Positions 50,501-62,500 of a DNA stretch of 64,000 bases are shown one piece after another. This DNA comes from Micropterix aruncella. Taxonomy: Eukaryota; Arthropoda; Insecta; Lepidoptera; Micropterigidae. The notes under the pieces are model-generated. The model was given only the letters and a program-made list of their open reading frames with translations, was not told the DNA's origin and did not search any database. Numbering within the stretch: the first letter of the stretch is position 1; each line of letters begins with the position of its first letter. The position numbers and the translations under genes are program-made. The stretch is from positions 27,674,935 to 27,738,934 of the forward strand of contig OX155957.1 in assembly GCA_944548615.1 (NCBI GenBank). Direction: 5' to 3'.

Positions 50501-53500
50501 CACCTTGCAGCCAGCTAGAATATGTCTAGCTGTGCAAGGGGTGTTGCTACAAAAGGGACATAAACTATCCTCGGCATAGCTCCAACGAGCGAGGTTACTG
50601 GGGTCTGGAAGTGTATGCTGAAAGGCATTTAAATAAAATTTCAGCATCTCTGGCGTCCAGTCATACAACATTACTTTCCAGTGCATTGGAGGAGGAATGC
50701 AAAAGTCTCCAATTGTTGTCCAATCATTCTGGCATTGAAGGCCAATAGCGTGAGCCATACTTTTGCTGTCGTAATCTCCCCGCAAGAGAGACTTCTTCAA
50801 GTCCACATCGCTCATGGTTGTACTGCCATACCCCAGACCAGTGCCATTCTGGCTGATTCCAGTAAGGAACTTTTTGTGGAAGTCAACGCGGGCTTGTAGA
50901 TCATTTGACTCATTACGGCCACTTACTACTTGCTTCGATATTGCCGGATCCTTGGAATTACTTAGAATCGAATTTTTGGTTATTCTGGAGTTGGCGTAGA
51001 GCAGAGAGGGCAGTTTTAGAGCTAGCCCAAAATTGTGTTTGGACCTGAAGAGAGTCGAGGGGTCAGCTGGTTTGGCTAAGGACAACCAGGATTTTAGACT
51101 AGCTGTCACCAGTGCATCCAGACGAGACAGTTGGGTTTTGGTGAAATCGTAATAAGAAAGGGCCAAACAAATTAGTTTTTATCGTAATTTCCTCGCATTA
51201 AGGATTAATTTTGGTCCATATTGCTATTGGGTGTACTGCCAAAATACAGTTGCGAAGAACAGCTAAGATTTTAAATTGGCGGTCAGCAGTGCTTCCATGC
51301 GAGACAGTTCGGTATTAGTGATAACATTTTAATGAGAAAGGTCCATCACAAATGGAAAGACTGGTATATAGTTCTCGTAGGTTTCTTGTTGTAAATCGTA
51401 ATCGGGATGGCGGTTGATACATGTTATCCACTCAACCTTAGCTGTTATCTTTATCTCTTCCTAGATAGACCTGTTTATCTATAAATATAGTAATTGGAAT
51501 ACTTTGTTATTGACTGTGTAGTTCGCTATGCACACTATATTTTAATGTACATGTGTATACTATTAAAGGGACCACATAAATTGCATGCGTATTGACAATC
51601 GGGACTCCAGATGTACCTCCGGCAGCCTAAGGTGCCCTTTTCTTACAGGCAAACCCGACTTTGTTTCTCGATTTGCAAGTTTTAAGTTACATGTGAACAG
51701 AATGTTGATTTGTACTGGCAAACCCTAAAACACCCATCATTCACATCCATTGTAAAATATTGCAATACATTATGTTACATGTAGGTAATAAATTTGGGCT
51801 GGTTGGCTGACGTTCTAAGTGTTAGCGGTGAAATTGTCCCTACAATTCTAACTGCGAAGCCGGTGTAATTAACATTTAAGATAATTCTTATAATAAATAA
51901 AATAAATATGAACTAAATCAGCGTTCATACGCATGCTCGAAGTATGCATGTCGGTTGAAATTTTGAATGAAATTTTCAACATCATCAGTGCAAAATTCTA
52001 ATATTTTCACTTTTTTCCTAAAATATCTTATTAATTGTACAGTAACATTACAGCCGATTATGGAAGATCCATATGGACGAACCATATGGAGGAATTATGG
52101 AAGAACCATAATTACCGAAATAACCAGAAAAATAAGAAAACTATTTTCCATGCTACCTCAAAAATTAAATCAAATTAAATGTATCATCTTCGAAACCTTA
52201 TACATAGTTGTTTAGACATCAGTACACAATACTTTGTATACATGATATTACATAATTTGATTATAAAATCCAAAGAAAAAACCAGTAATTACGAAATCTA
52301 TATAATGTTTTAGTAGATAGCCGCTTAACCCTTCAAGCCCTGCGACTTCGATATCGAAGTCAACTGAAGGCATCCAGGAAAAGTGATTTGATTGGGTTTT
52401 TCGTGTCATTCCGTATGCAGTTGTATTTTATTTAAATGCACGATGATACAAATATCACGATGATACAAATATCACGATGATACAACTGCATACGGAATGA
52501 CACGAAAAACCCAATCAAATCACTTTTTCTGGACGCGTTCAGTTGACTTCGATATCGAAGTCGCGGGGCTTGAAGGGTTAAGATTAAAATAATTTATAAA
52601 ATCGATACTAAAGGTATCGATACTGAGGGGAAGAGCCTCATCACATAATTTATATTAATCACATTGGGCTCGATTGCGTTTCTCTTGAACTACAATTGGA
52701 AATTAGTTCATGTGAACGAGACAGAGCAGTACATCAGAGCGGAATGTGAAATGAACGGTTGTCACTTTTCCGCATTAAAACTACCTACCAAAGACAAAGC
52801 AGCTAAATCTAACAGCGCACGAAATGTGTTCAAGCTTATTCGGGCGTCTATATATTCGACAGGTAGTTTTGGTGTGGGAAAATCGACGATTGTTCATTTC
52901 ATATTCTGTTCTAACATATTGCTCTGTCTCGTTCGGTTGAACTAACTTCCTATTTTAGTTCACGAAGAAACGCAATCTGGGCCATTAGATAGTTAAAACT
53001 ACAAAGTCTATCAGTACATTATTCAATGTTTCATAATAAAAAATTGTGATGTGAAAATTATCAATTAAGTTATTGTGTAATAGAAAATAATAAAGTCCTA
53101 CAAATACAAAATACAATTGATTATCCGAGAGAAAATAAAATAGCCATAATAATATAATAGTCAATAAAATGGTAAAAATGTCAAGCTAAATTAATAAAAT
53201 CAAAATGAAAATTGTCAGTCACAATTCACATACAATCCTCTCAATAAGTTAGCATTTTAATTTAATTAATACCTCCATATTTAACTGGCAGCAAAGCTGT
53301 TAAAACACCTTGAGAATAATGAGTAGCAACATAGCAAACAAGAATTCTTTTGATAAGACAAAATTAATGTTTATACACCTATTCACACAAAAACTGACCT
53401 CAAGTCGTATCTTTCAATAGGAATGAGAAGAAAATATTCATCAATTAATATCTAACTAAACAAAACGAGGCATTATAAGGAACAGAATATCAAACATTAG

Positions 53501-56500
53501 ATGCACTCTTGCCAAATTTACAAATTTACCTAAGAATAAAGGATATAACGCCTGCTTATTGTAAAGGCTATACCTAAATTCAAGCATGATGTAATTTTGA
53601 TAGACAACACCGGTTTTTAATAACAATTTGTATTTATTTATTGATTAATAAAGTATACAGTATAGCTACACGTATACAGCTGTCACGCTGTCTTTTTTTT
53701 CGTTGGCAACACTATACGGCACAAATTGCGCTAAATTCGAATCTTGTTCGAATTTTGGGACACCCGCTATATCTTGAGAGCCATGACTAATCAGTCGTAT
53801 TATTTTATAGTTTCGCTGTGAGATTTTTCATACTATCATCATGTTTTTAATTTCTTTCTACGTATTTGTGTACCATTATTTTATTATTTTAATTTTAACA
53901 AACATGCCTTACGGTAGGTTTACACGGGCTTAGTAGCTAATGCTTCTTACTTGTCATTAGCACTAATACCTTGCATGTAAACATGTTGATTCAGCATGTT
54001 AGTGCTTAGTATTAGTGCTTAGTATTATTGAAACTGCCAGTTCAAGTAAATAGAAGCCGATCCTATTTACTAAGTGATAAGCGACTACCCCCACCACAAA
54101 TTACTAAGCATTTGTTGCTTGCTGACTCATGTGAACAGCCGCGGTAAGGGTTAGTGACAAATTGAAACAGTAAGTGATACCCGTTTGTCTCTATTGGTAT
54201 GACATTTGCTAAGTTTATTTTGTGATTATGGTGTCAGAAAGATGGAATTCCGAAACAACTATAAGGCTGTAATGGCGTTCCGTTTCGAGCGAATGACGTG
54301 CCACTAATACCTTTCTACTGATACCAACCTGTAAACGGTTACTTTTCACGATCGCTAAGCAGGTTAGCGACAAATACTACTAAGTGACAAATACTAACTG
54401 ACAGGTACTAAGCCCTTGTAAATCTAGCAATATGCGCTAAAAGAATGTTTCAATTCCATTGCAGCTCGGATCATGTCTCCCTCAACCGGAACGCCTGTCT
54501 GAATACGCTTCTCTTTTCGACGGTCTCATCATCCACGAAGTAGTCCTGCAAATCGACCCGGAACCGGCACACCATGTTACCAAGCTAGCCGGCCTAGAAG
54601 ACCAGGCTCTGGTTCTGGCCAAGGTGAAGAACTTCGACAGCATCCTCCGCAACATCAAGGCCCTTTACGAAGAGGAGCTCGGCCAGACCATGCTGGTGAT
54701 GCCTGAGTGCATTTGCCTCGGGAAAACACCGCAGACCAAAAAAGGCCTGGAAAATATGAAACTGTTGCTTTTATTATTACTTGGCGCTGCTGTACAATGT
54801 CCGAACAAGGAAATATTCATTACGAGGATTAAAGAGCTCCACGTTGGGGTGCAACATGGAATTGTGGAATGTATTAAGCAGGTAAGCAATCTTTTATTCA
54901 ACACAGAATTTGTCATTTGTTTGCATTAATGGGACCCAAGTTGACCTCGCTCCCAAACAATCGAACTTCCAAGAATTCTCTGATATCTACAAGTCCAGTT
55001 ACAAATTTAACGTTTAATCATTTTTACTTCTAAATGAAATGTCGCAAATATTTTTTTTCTGTTGAAATCCATTTTATGTAAAAGTTGTTAGTTTCTGAAA
55101 GCTTATGTTTTTTTTTCATATTTTGATGAATTTACATATATTAAAATTGGAATGAAAGAGTTGATTTTCTGATATTCTAGTTCTTTCTAATTTTCTCATT
55201 TATAAAGGTACAGTCTGGCCATTAATAAGAGTAGACATTAATTCTACTTAGGGGGAAAATATTTTGATGTGGCAACACTTACCCTTATGTCAAGACGAAT
55301 TTTGTCCTCTTGGTTCAGTTCATGAAATTACATTCATGTTGTCATTAATTCTTGTTATTCATGTTCTATTGCGTTAAAAATGAAAAAACTATTCAAAGCG
55401 GAGCTAGAAAAGTCATTTTCAGTGTCTTCTAGGTACATTTTGATGTTATGTTTTGTTTGACATTTCTTATTATTTAAACGCAAATTGTTGGTACCTACCT
55501 GTCTCAATCGTGGTCAAAATTAATGATTATTTAACGTAGCACGGTTATCATTTTTTCTTTTTCTTTCAAGCTCGCAATAATTCAAACGTCGATGTTATGA
55601 GTTAGAATCAGTACAGGAGCAGAAACACTAGTCTGAGTACAATACGCCTCTTGGGAGACGGTAGTGAGACGTATCCCTAGTTTATTTAGTCTTATTATTC
55701 TGACATTACTGTGTTGCAATATAAATATTTTTTTCCTCAAAACGTAGGGTCTACTCTTTCTGGCCATATAAATAAATACAAACGGAGCTGCCATGGAATT
55801 CACCGACCGGAGTCGGGCCCATCATAATACTATTTTTTACACTTCTGGGGGGTGAGCAGTGGATTCCGGACTTACGAACCGGCTGTGGTAGGTTTAGGAC
55901 AGCTGTCTTGCCACATGTGAGCGTTCACCTTGCCACCCATTCACTCCCCCTTCGAAGCCATAGAATTTGAGATGCGCAAATCGCAGTTTTAGATAATTTT
56001 TCTAAGAAAGAGTTGATTATTTTTCTGGAAAGGCCAAGATCTTTAAAGAGGTGAAATAGAGATTTAGCTGGCAGGCCACGAGCGCCAACTTCCACCGCGT
56101 GAAGGTGAACAGTGAAGCCGTTCCGGGTTACGGCATTTGCAAGATCATGGTATTTATTTAATTTGTACTCGTGGTCTTTTGGGATATTTGATTCCCATGG
56201 AACAGTTAATTCTACAATAAGAGCCACCTTCCGAGATAGAGAGTAAAGAGTTATATCTGGACGGAGGGCTGTGCATCCGAGACTTTCAGGGAATTTATAC
56301 TGCTTAGAGACCGAATCAACCTCCAGAGTCCAATCTGTAGCTTTCTCGATTATTGAGAAAGGTTTTGTAGTTAAATGTTTTTTGCCTTTAGAGCCATCCC
56401 GCACAAACTGTATTGGGGGTTTGGAGGATACTGTCAAACCCTTGTTGGCACGAGCCACTGAGAGACTAATTACCTCTCGAATAACAGCGAGAACTTTGTC

Positions 56501-59500
56501 ATGGCGGTAAGTGTACCGTCCTTGATCTAAGGCCACCTTGCAGCCAGCTAGAATGTGTCTAGCTGTGCAAGGGGTATTGCTACAGAGGGGACAAGAACTA
56601 TCCTCGGCAAAGCTCCAACGAGCGAGGTTACTGGGGTCTGGAAGTGTATGCTGAAAGGCATTCAAATAAAATTTCAGCATCTCTGGCGTCCAGTCATAGA
56701 GCATTACCTTCCAGTGCATTGGAGGCGGAATGCAAAAGTCACCAATTGTTGTCCAGTCATTCTGGCATTGAAGGCCAATAGCATGAGCCATACTCTTGCT
56801 GTCGTAATCTCCCCGCAAAAGAGACTTCTTCAAGTCCACGTCGCTCGTGGTTGTACTGCCATACCCCAGACCAGTGCCATTCTGGCTGATTCCAGTAAGG
56901 AACCTTTTGTGGAAGTCTACGCGGGCTTGTAGTTCATTTGAATCACTACAGCCACTTATTACGTGCTTCGATATTGCCGGATCTTTGGAATTGCACAGAA
57001 TCGAATTTTTGGTTATTCTGGAGTTGGCGTAGAGCAGAGAGGGCAGTTTAAGCGCTAGCCCAAAATTTTGTTTGGACCTGAAGAGAGTCGAGGGGTCAGC
57101 TGGTTTGGCTAAGGACAGCCAGGATTTTAAACTAGCTGTCACCAGTGCATCTAGGGGTTTTGGTAAAATCGTAAATAAGAAAGGGCCATGACAAATGTGA
57201 CGTTAGATAATTGTCATAGATCCAGGCCTTACGAGGGCCAGAAATTAGCAAGGCATCTATTTTCGCCAGGCAACTTTTGAAATGCTCTATAACATGATCG
57301 CCCGAGACGTCTTTTCCCTGATGGGTGATTTTTCTGCCGAGGAATTTGAAATGATTGTTTGGGTCTATAAGGGAGATATTAGAGCCCTTATAGACCAATT
57401 TGGGGTCATAGGATGTAAATTTTGTGCCCATGCGGGCGAGTCCAAGGCAAAAACATTTGGAGGGCTTCACTTTTATACAGCCTGACCAGTCGCAGAAAAG
57501 CTCCACTTTCTGTAATAGCAGGGAAAGCTGCTTGGGGCTTCTGGTGATGAAAGTTAGGTCGTCGGCAAAAGCGAGGCACGACGAGGTGTATTGGCCGTCT
57601 GTTTTAAAACGGTAGCCCCACTTCCTGTCAAACTGGCTCAGGCTTTCCAGAAGTATATTAAAAACTATATTAAAAATCGTCGGGGAGAGGCAACAGCCCT
57701 GAAATAGTCCAATTGAATATGGTATAGAGCGGGTAGTCCATTCTTGCGTTTTAACATGGAAAGTCAGACAGTTGTAGTAGGAGGCTACAATGTCACGCAC
57801 GACTGGTGGGAAGTTGTACCAGCGGAGTGCAAAGTGGAGGAGGCTGTGTCGGACTGACCCAAAGGCATTCTCTAGGTCGAGCCAGCATACATTGATTTGG
57901 CGTTCGTGCGGTCTCGCATCCTTGATGGCAGCAGCCAGGAGAGAGTTGTGCTCGAGGCAGCCCGAGACGCCGCGCATGAAGCCTTTTTGAACTGATACTC
58001 CAAGGTACTCATTCCGGTGCATGAATTCGCTCATCCTCGTGTGGACTATGCTAAAAAAGATTTTGGCCACAGTGTCTGTGAGAGCAATGGGCCGAGCGTC
58101 CTTTGGTCCGGTGCAAACTGGGACCTTCGGAATTAAGATGACTGTCGCTCGGCCAAAATTCTGTGGGACTACACCGCTATTCCATATATTTCGGAAGATG
58201 GATCCTAAATATTGCAGAAGGCAGGGGCATTTTTTGTATACTAAATAGGGAATACCATCGGGACCCGGAGTAGAGCCCGACGGCTTCCTCTTTACTTGAT
58301 TAAGAATCTCATCTAGTGATGGAGGTTGAGAAGCAAAAGCTACCGTAGGCAGGGGCGGAGGTGTAATGCCCGGCGGAGGGCTGTAATTATGGAGCCGCAT
58401 TGGGTCCTCATACGTGGTCGAAAAGTATTCCGTGGCCATATCTTCCGGGATTTGGATTTTTCCCTTGGCGGCAGACAAAACCGTTTTGCTGTAGTTAAAA
58501 CGGTTTTTGTCGAACCGGGCTTCCTCTTTGGATTTGAGAAATGCTGCCTTGCGCTTGTCGTTTTGCGTTGCTACGCTCTGTATGAGTTTTAGTATAGAGC
58601 GGTACGCGCGCGAGAAGTTGTGGCAGAGGGCTTTATCCCCGGCTTTCTTGGCTTCACGTAACTGGCGACGAAGTAGCCGCTTTTGCCTACGGAGCTTTGC
58701 CTTAAATGCGTTTTCTCTGTGAACCGGGTCGACATGGGTAGATTTTGGGTAAACACCCGAGAAGTATTCATGGACCGCCACCTGGAAGGACGACAGCTGG
58801 ACGCTGGCAGGGGCATTACGGTTCACAGAGTGGTCAAGAATAGAAGTTAAATTATTATTATGAAATTCCCAGTCCTCTTTCGCAAGTGAAGGGAATTTTA
58901 GAGACTGTATTTTGGTCGCTTTTCCCGAAATACTAGAATTGCAAAATCGCTGAAAATATGCATTGCAATGAATTGGCACCGCCAACCACATACACATGAA
59001 GTTCAGAGTCCAATGTTCCTCAGTCATAGTTGTGAACTCTTTCACAATATCTCTTTTGTTTCACGAGAATGCACATGGTGAAAGTCCTCTCCAATCTGGT
59101 TGTCTAGCTGACTGGTGGTGTCGTGCTGAGCTAGTGTAAGGTAGATAACGCCTCGTGGAAGGGGCGAGCGACTTACATTTTCTTATTTGGTAATGTTAAG
59201 TGCAATTTCCAGTACTGTCTCCTAATCAAGCATAGAACGATTATTGGAACTGTTTGTCAGGCCTGCAGTATCGACCGTTGTAACCATTTAAAGTAATTAT
59301 GGTGCTAATTCTATGTAATGCATGACAGCCATTACAAGAACTTCATTGGGATCAGCTACTCTTTAAATTACACAATTATTAATAATTCATCTCCAATTTC
59401 TCTATGCATTGTTAACAATGTCAGCAGGAGGCTGTGTAAAAAAAATAACTCTTCCAGGTGACCGATAATCAAACCGTAGTCCTCACCCCTGACTCATCGG

Positions 59501-62500
59501 ATCTGTTCCATTCTCCTGCGATGCTGAATCACGTCAGACGTTTGGCTAAAGAACGCGACTACTACCTCTCACACTGGACCGGGCTGATAATCAACGAAGG
59601 TTTATGCTCCGAGGAGTCTTCCGCGGCTGCCAAGCACCAGAACGGTCGTCTGTCTTCGAACCAAGCCGGCCCAAACTGCTCCAATCAGAATATATCGGAG
59701 AGTAATCACCTTGCCGTAGAACTGGCAGACTGGAAAGCAAGGCTACGGAAACAACGACAGGAGTTGTAAGTTTTTTATGGCTAATTATATTCACTTGATG
59801 TGGTGGGAGAGTCAGTAGGGTGCAATGGCGGTTCTCCCATTTACTAGTAGCTAGAATGTCAAAACCTTCTGCATTTTGGCTGCAATACTTTAAACCTTCC
59901 TAACATTTCATAGAGAAAAAAAACAGGGGTGTCATATTCTTTGATTTTAAGTATTTATTATTGCAAAATCTTGTATACTTTCGCCTTTTTTACTTGGGCA
60001 TAGCTCGTAAAATCAGCAACTGGAAATGGCAATGGGCAGGCCATATAGCTCGCAGAACCAACAACCGTTTAGGAAAAATGGTTCTCGAATAGCGACCAAC
60101 TGGCAGACGAGAGTAGGACGACCCCCCACAAAATGGACCAACGACATTGCCACGGTCGCAGGAAGTAGGTTGGCTGGAGGCGGCTCAAGACCATTCGTCA
60201 GGACATTCTATGGCATTTTTTTTTACTGCATATATTATAGTTTCCAATATAACGATCCATTGATCATGAAGCCATTTTTCATTAGTTTGCTTAATTTTTA
60301 TGAGAATTTTGGAATGCGTATTTTTTATGTAAACTTATTTTTATTTTTGTATTTTCCACAATTGCTTACAAGCTCGTACTGATTAGCCTCCTTCAAGGAT
60401 GCCGGCTAATTCAAACTCACCCTGTGTATTCTGGGATCTGATACTTGCCGAAGTGGACGCGCCAGTAGATGCTCTCTACTAATAATGGTGTACAAAAACG
60501 GCTTCGCGAACAGATTGTGTATAGTTATTGAGCACGAACAGACATACATTAGCTAGAAAGCTAGGGGAGTTTTGCTTCGAATCAATTAAAAAATGTATGG
60601 GATGATCAGAAATTCTCTTCTGAGTGAGACAGAATTATAACTAACTAAGCCAGAATAAACGGAGTAGGATATAAAAATAGATAATATTCAAACTGCATAA
60701 AACATAGGGAATTTGAGGAATATATTTTTTTAGTTTCTTTGTTAAGTTTTATGTGTCTCCTGTAAAATTTAAAAATTGTAACATTTGCACTTTTCCAAAC
60801 ATTCTATTCAAATATTTTACAAAAAAATTAAATCTTACAGGGAAGAAAAATCAGAGCACCTATCCGAATGTAAAGAAGAGCTCGATCATACAAAAGTTAT
60901 TTTATCGAAGCTCCGGATTGAAAGTCAAGAATGGTTCAACGAAGCGAGGAAGTCTTCTGCTTATAGAGACGAAGTCGACGCATTGAGGGAAAGAGCAGAC
61001 CGGGCTGATAGGTAAGTTTGTGAAAATTCATAGTTTCATAATGTATTTTATAAGGTTTTCATTGTGACCAAAACTATTATTACGATAGACAGGAATAAGG
61101 TTAGATCAGTCTTTCTCAAAGTGGTCGATAACGCCACTTTCTGGGCGCTGAAGGCTTTCAGGGCGGCAGTCGAAGGCTAAGCCAAAATTAAGGGGTGTTA
61201 AGGTGGTAGTAAGGTTATGGGGTCGAGGGCAGATTATAGAACTGACAACAGACGAGGAATTTAAAAGTAAATTTAAGAATGGCTACTAAGAATTTTGACT
61301 GCAGTAGCCAGTCAACCAAACAAAGTATGTATTTTTGTAGACATAATGTAGTTTGTTTACATTGTTTAGTATTTCACTTAACAATTTAATGAATTATTAG
61401 TGTAATAATGAGACGCCATATGTTGTAACATCACCTGCCTAAGGATGGTTGAAGTGGATATTGCAGATATTTGAAACATGGATGAAAAATAGCATTCGTT
61501 TAATTGCTAACTCGAATTTAGGTATTTAAAGACATTTTATCAAGTTGCTAAAAGTAATATGGTGCAGGTCAATTTTTTATGAGGAAAGCAGCGAATATAT
61601 TTATCATTAACAATGACTTTCTTGTGTCTTTCCTCTAGCAGTAAAACTGCATCTACTTATGTCTTTTTAATCATATTCAAGGCATTCTAGAATAAAATAA
61701 CGTTAGATTTAAATGATGTTATATTTACTAAAGCCATCGTTAAGGGATGATTGACCTAATGTATATAAATGGCCCCAGGAACAGTGTTTATATCGTTTCT
61801 GTTCCAGATTTTGGGATAAATGCTCGAATATTTTTTAAAACCTCTAATAGCCATCATTTATACCAGCTATCAGCTTCCGGCTTAGTAGTCAGGAAATTTG
61901 ATTCCGGATCTCCAGTCCATTAGAGGTCCTGAAAAATACAAAAATATGAAAAGACGACTTACAATAGACAGAATGACTACGACGTTTTTATTAATGGGAA
62001 GTAAATAATATTAATGAGATACTACAACTTACGATAGATGGAAGGACTATGTCGCTTTTATTAATTTAAAGTTATAAATGACAATAATAATGTGATATTA
62101 ATAACATCACGGAACAGACTCCCTGACTGGCCGATGAGGGAGGACAGACCAACGGAATGCTACCGTTGCTGGGCGTGAGGGCGAACCGGCCGTCCGACTC
62201 CTGAGAACTCCTAGAAAGAATCGACAGGGATCTGACCTGATCTGGATGTCTCAGCGACTTTAGCTAGTTTCGGCGGCGGGCTCGAGGCCGGTTCTTTTCA
62301 GCGATCACAGTCTTTGTACACACCAAACACTTCGATGGTCGCATTTTTGCAAAATGTCAAATTACAACAAAATCTATGTATGTGAATATTCCACGTCACA
62401 ATCTAAAAAAAACAATTCACATCATTGGTACAAAACAAATTCTCAGTTTTATAATGTATAAATAAAATATAAAATACAAACGGAGCTGCCATGGAATTCA

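Larger units (their letters stand above)
55775..59185 (-). mobile_element. RLE-encoding non-LTR retrotransposon, nearly complete copy 3, antisense in intron 2
   Basis: Order on the minus strand: residual N-terminal coding sequence (59185-59050: LPRGVIYLTLAQHDTT, then QIGEDFHHVHSRETKEIL, then a frame break), RT frame 59045-57132, RLE frame 57142-55925, about 150 bp of 3' UTR, and a tail of ATTT units at 55775-55790. RT followed by a CCHC knuckle and a PD-(D/E)xK-like nuclease is the R2/R4/Hero-type architecture. Compared with copy 2, an 11-nt deletion near 57155 plus a 1-nt insertion near 57173 break the frame between RT and RLE. The N-terminal DNA-binding part appears truncated. It probably inserted recently. 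Confidence 0.9.

Noticed and set aside
52440..52495. CRISPR-like array
   Set aside because: Three adjacent 17-bp units without spacers in the loop of a hairpin MITE are a simple tandem repeat.
56271..57032. Plus-strand frames opposite the retrotransposon (also 50236-50999 and 57282-58722)
   Set aside because: They are antisense shadows of the RT-RLE coding sequence.
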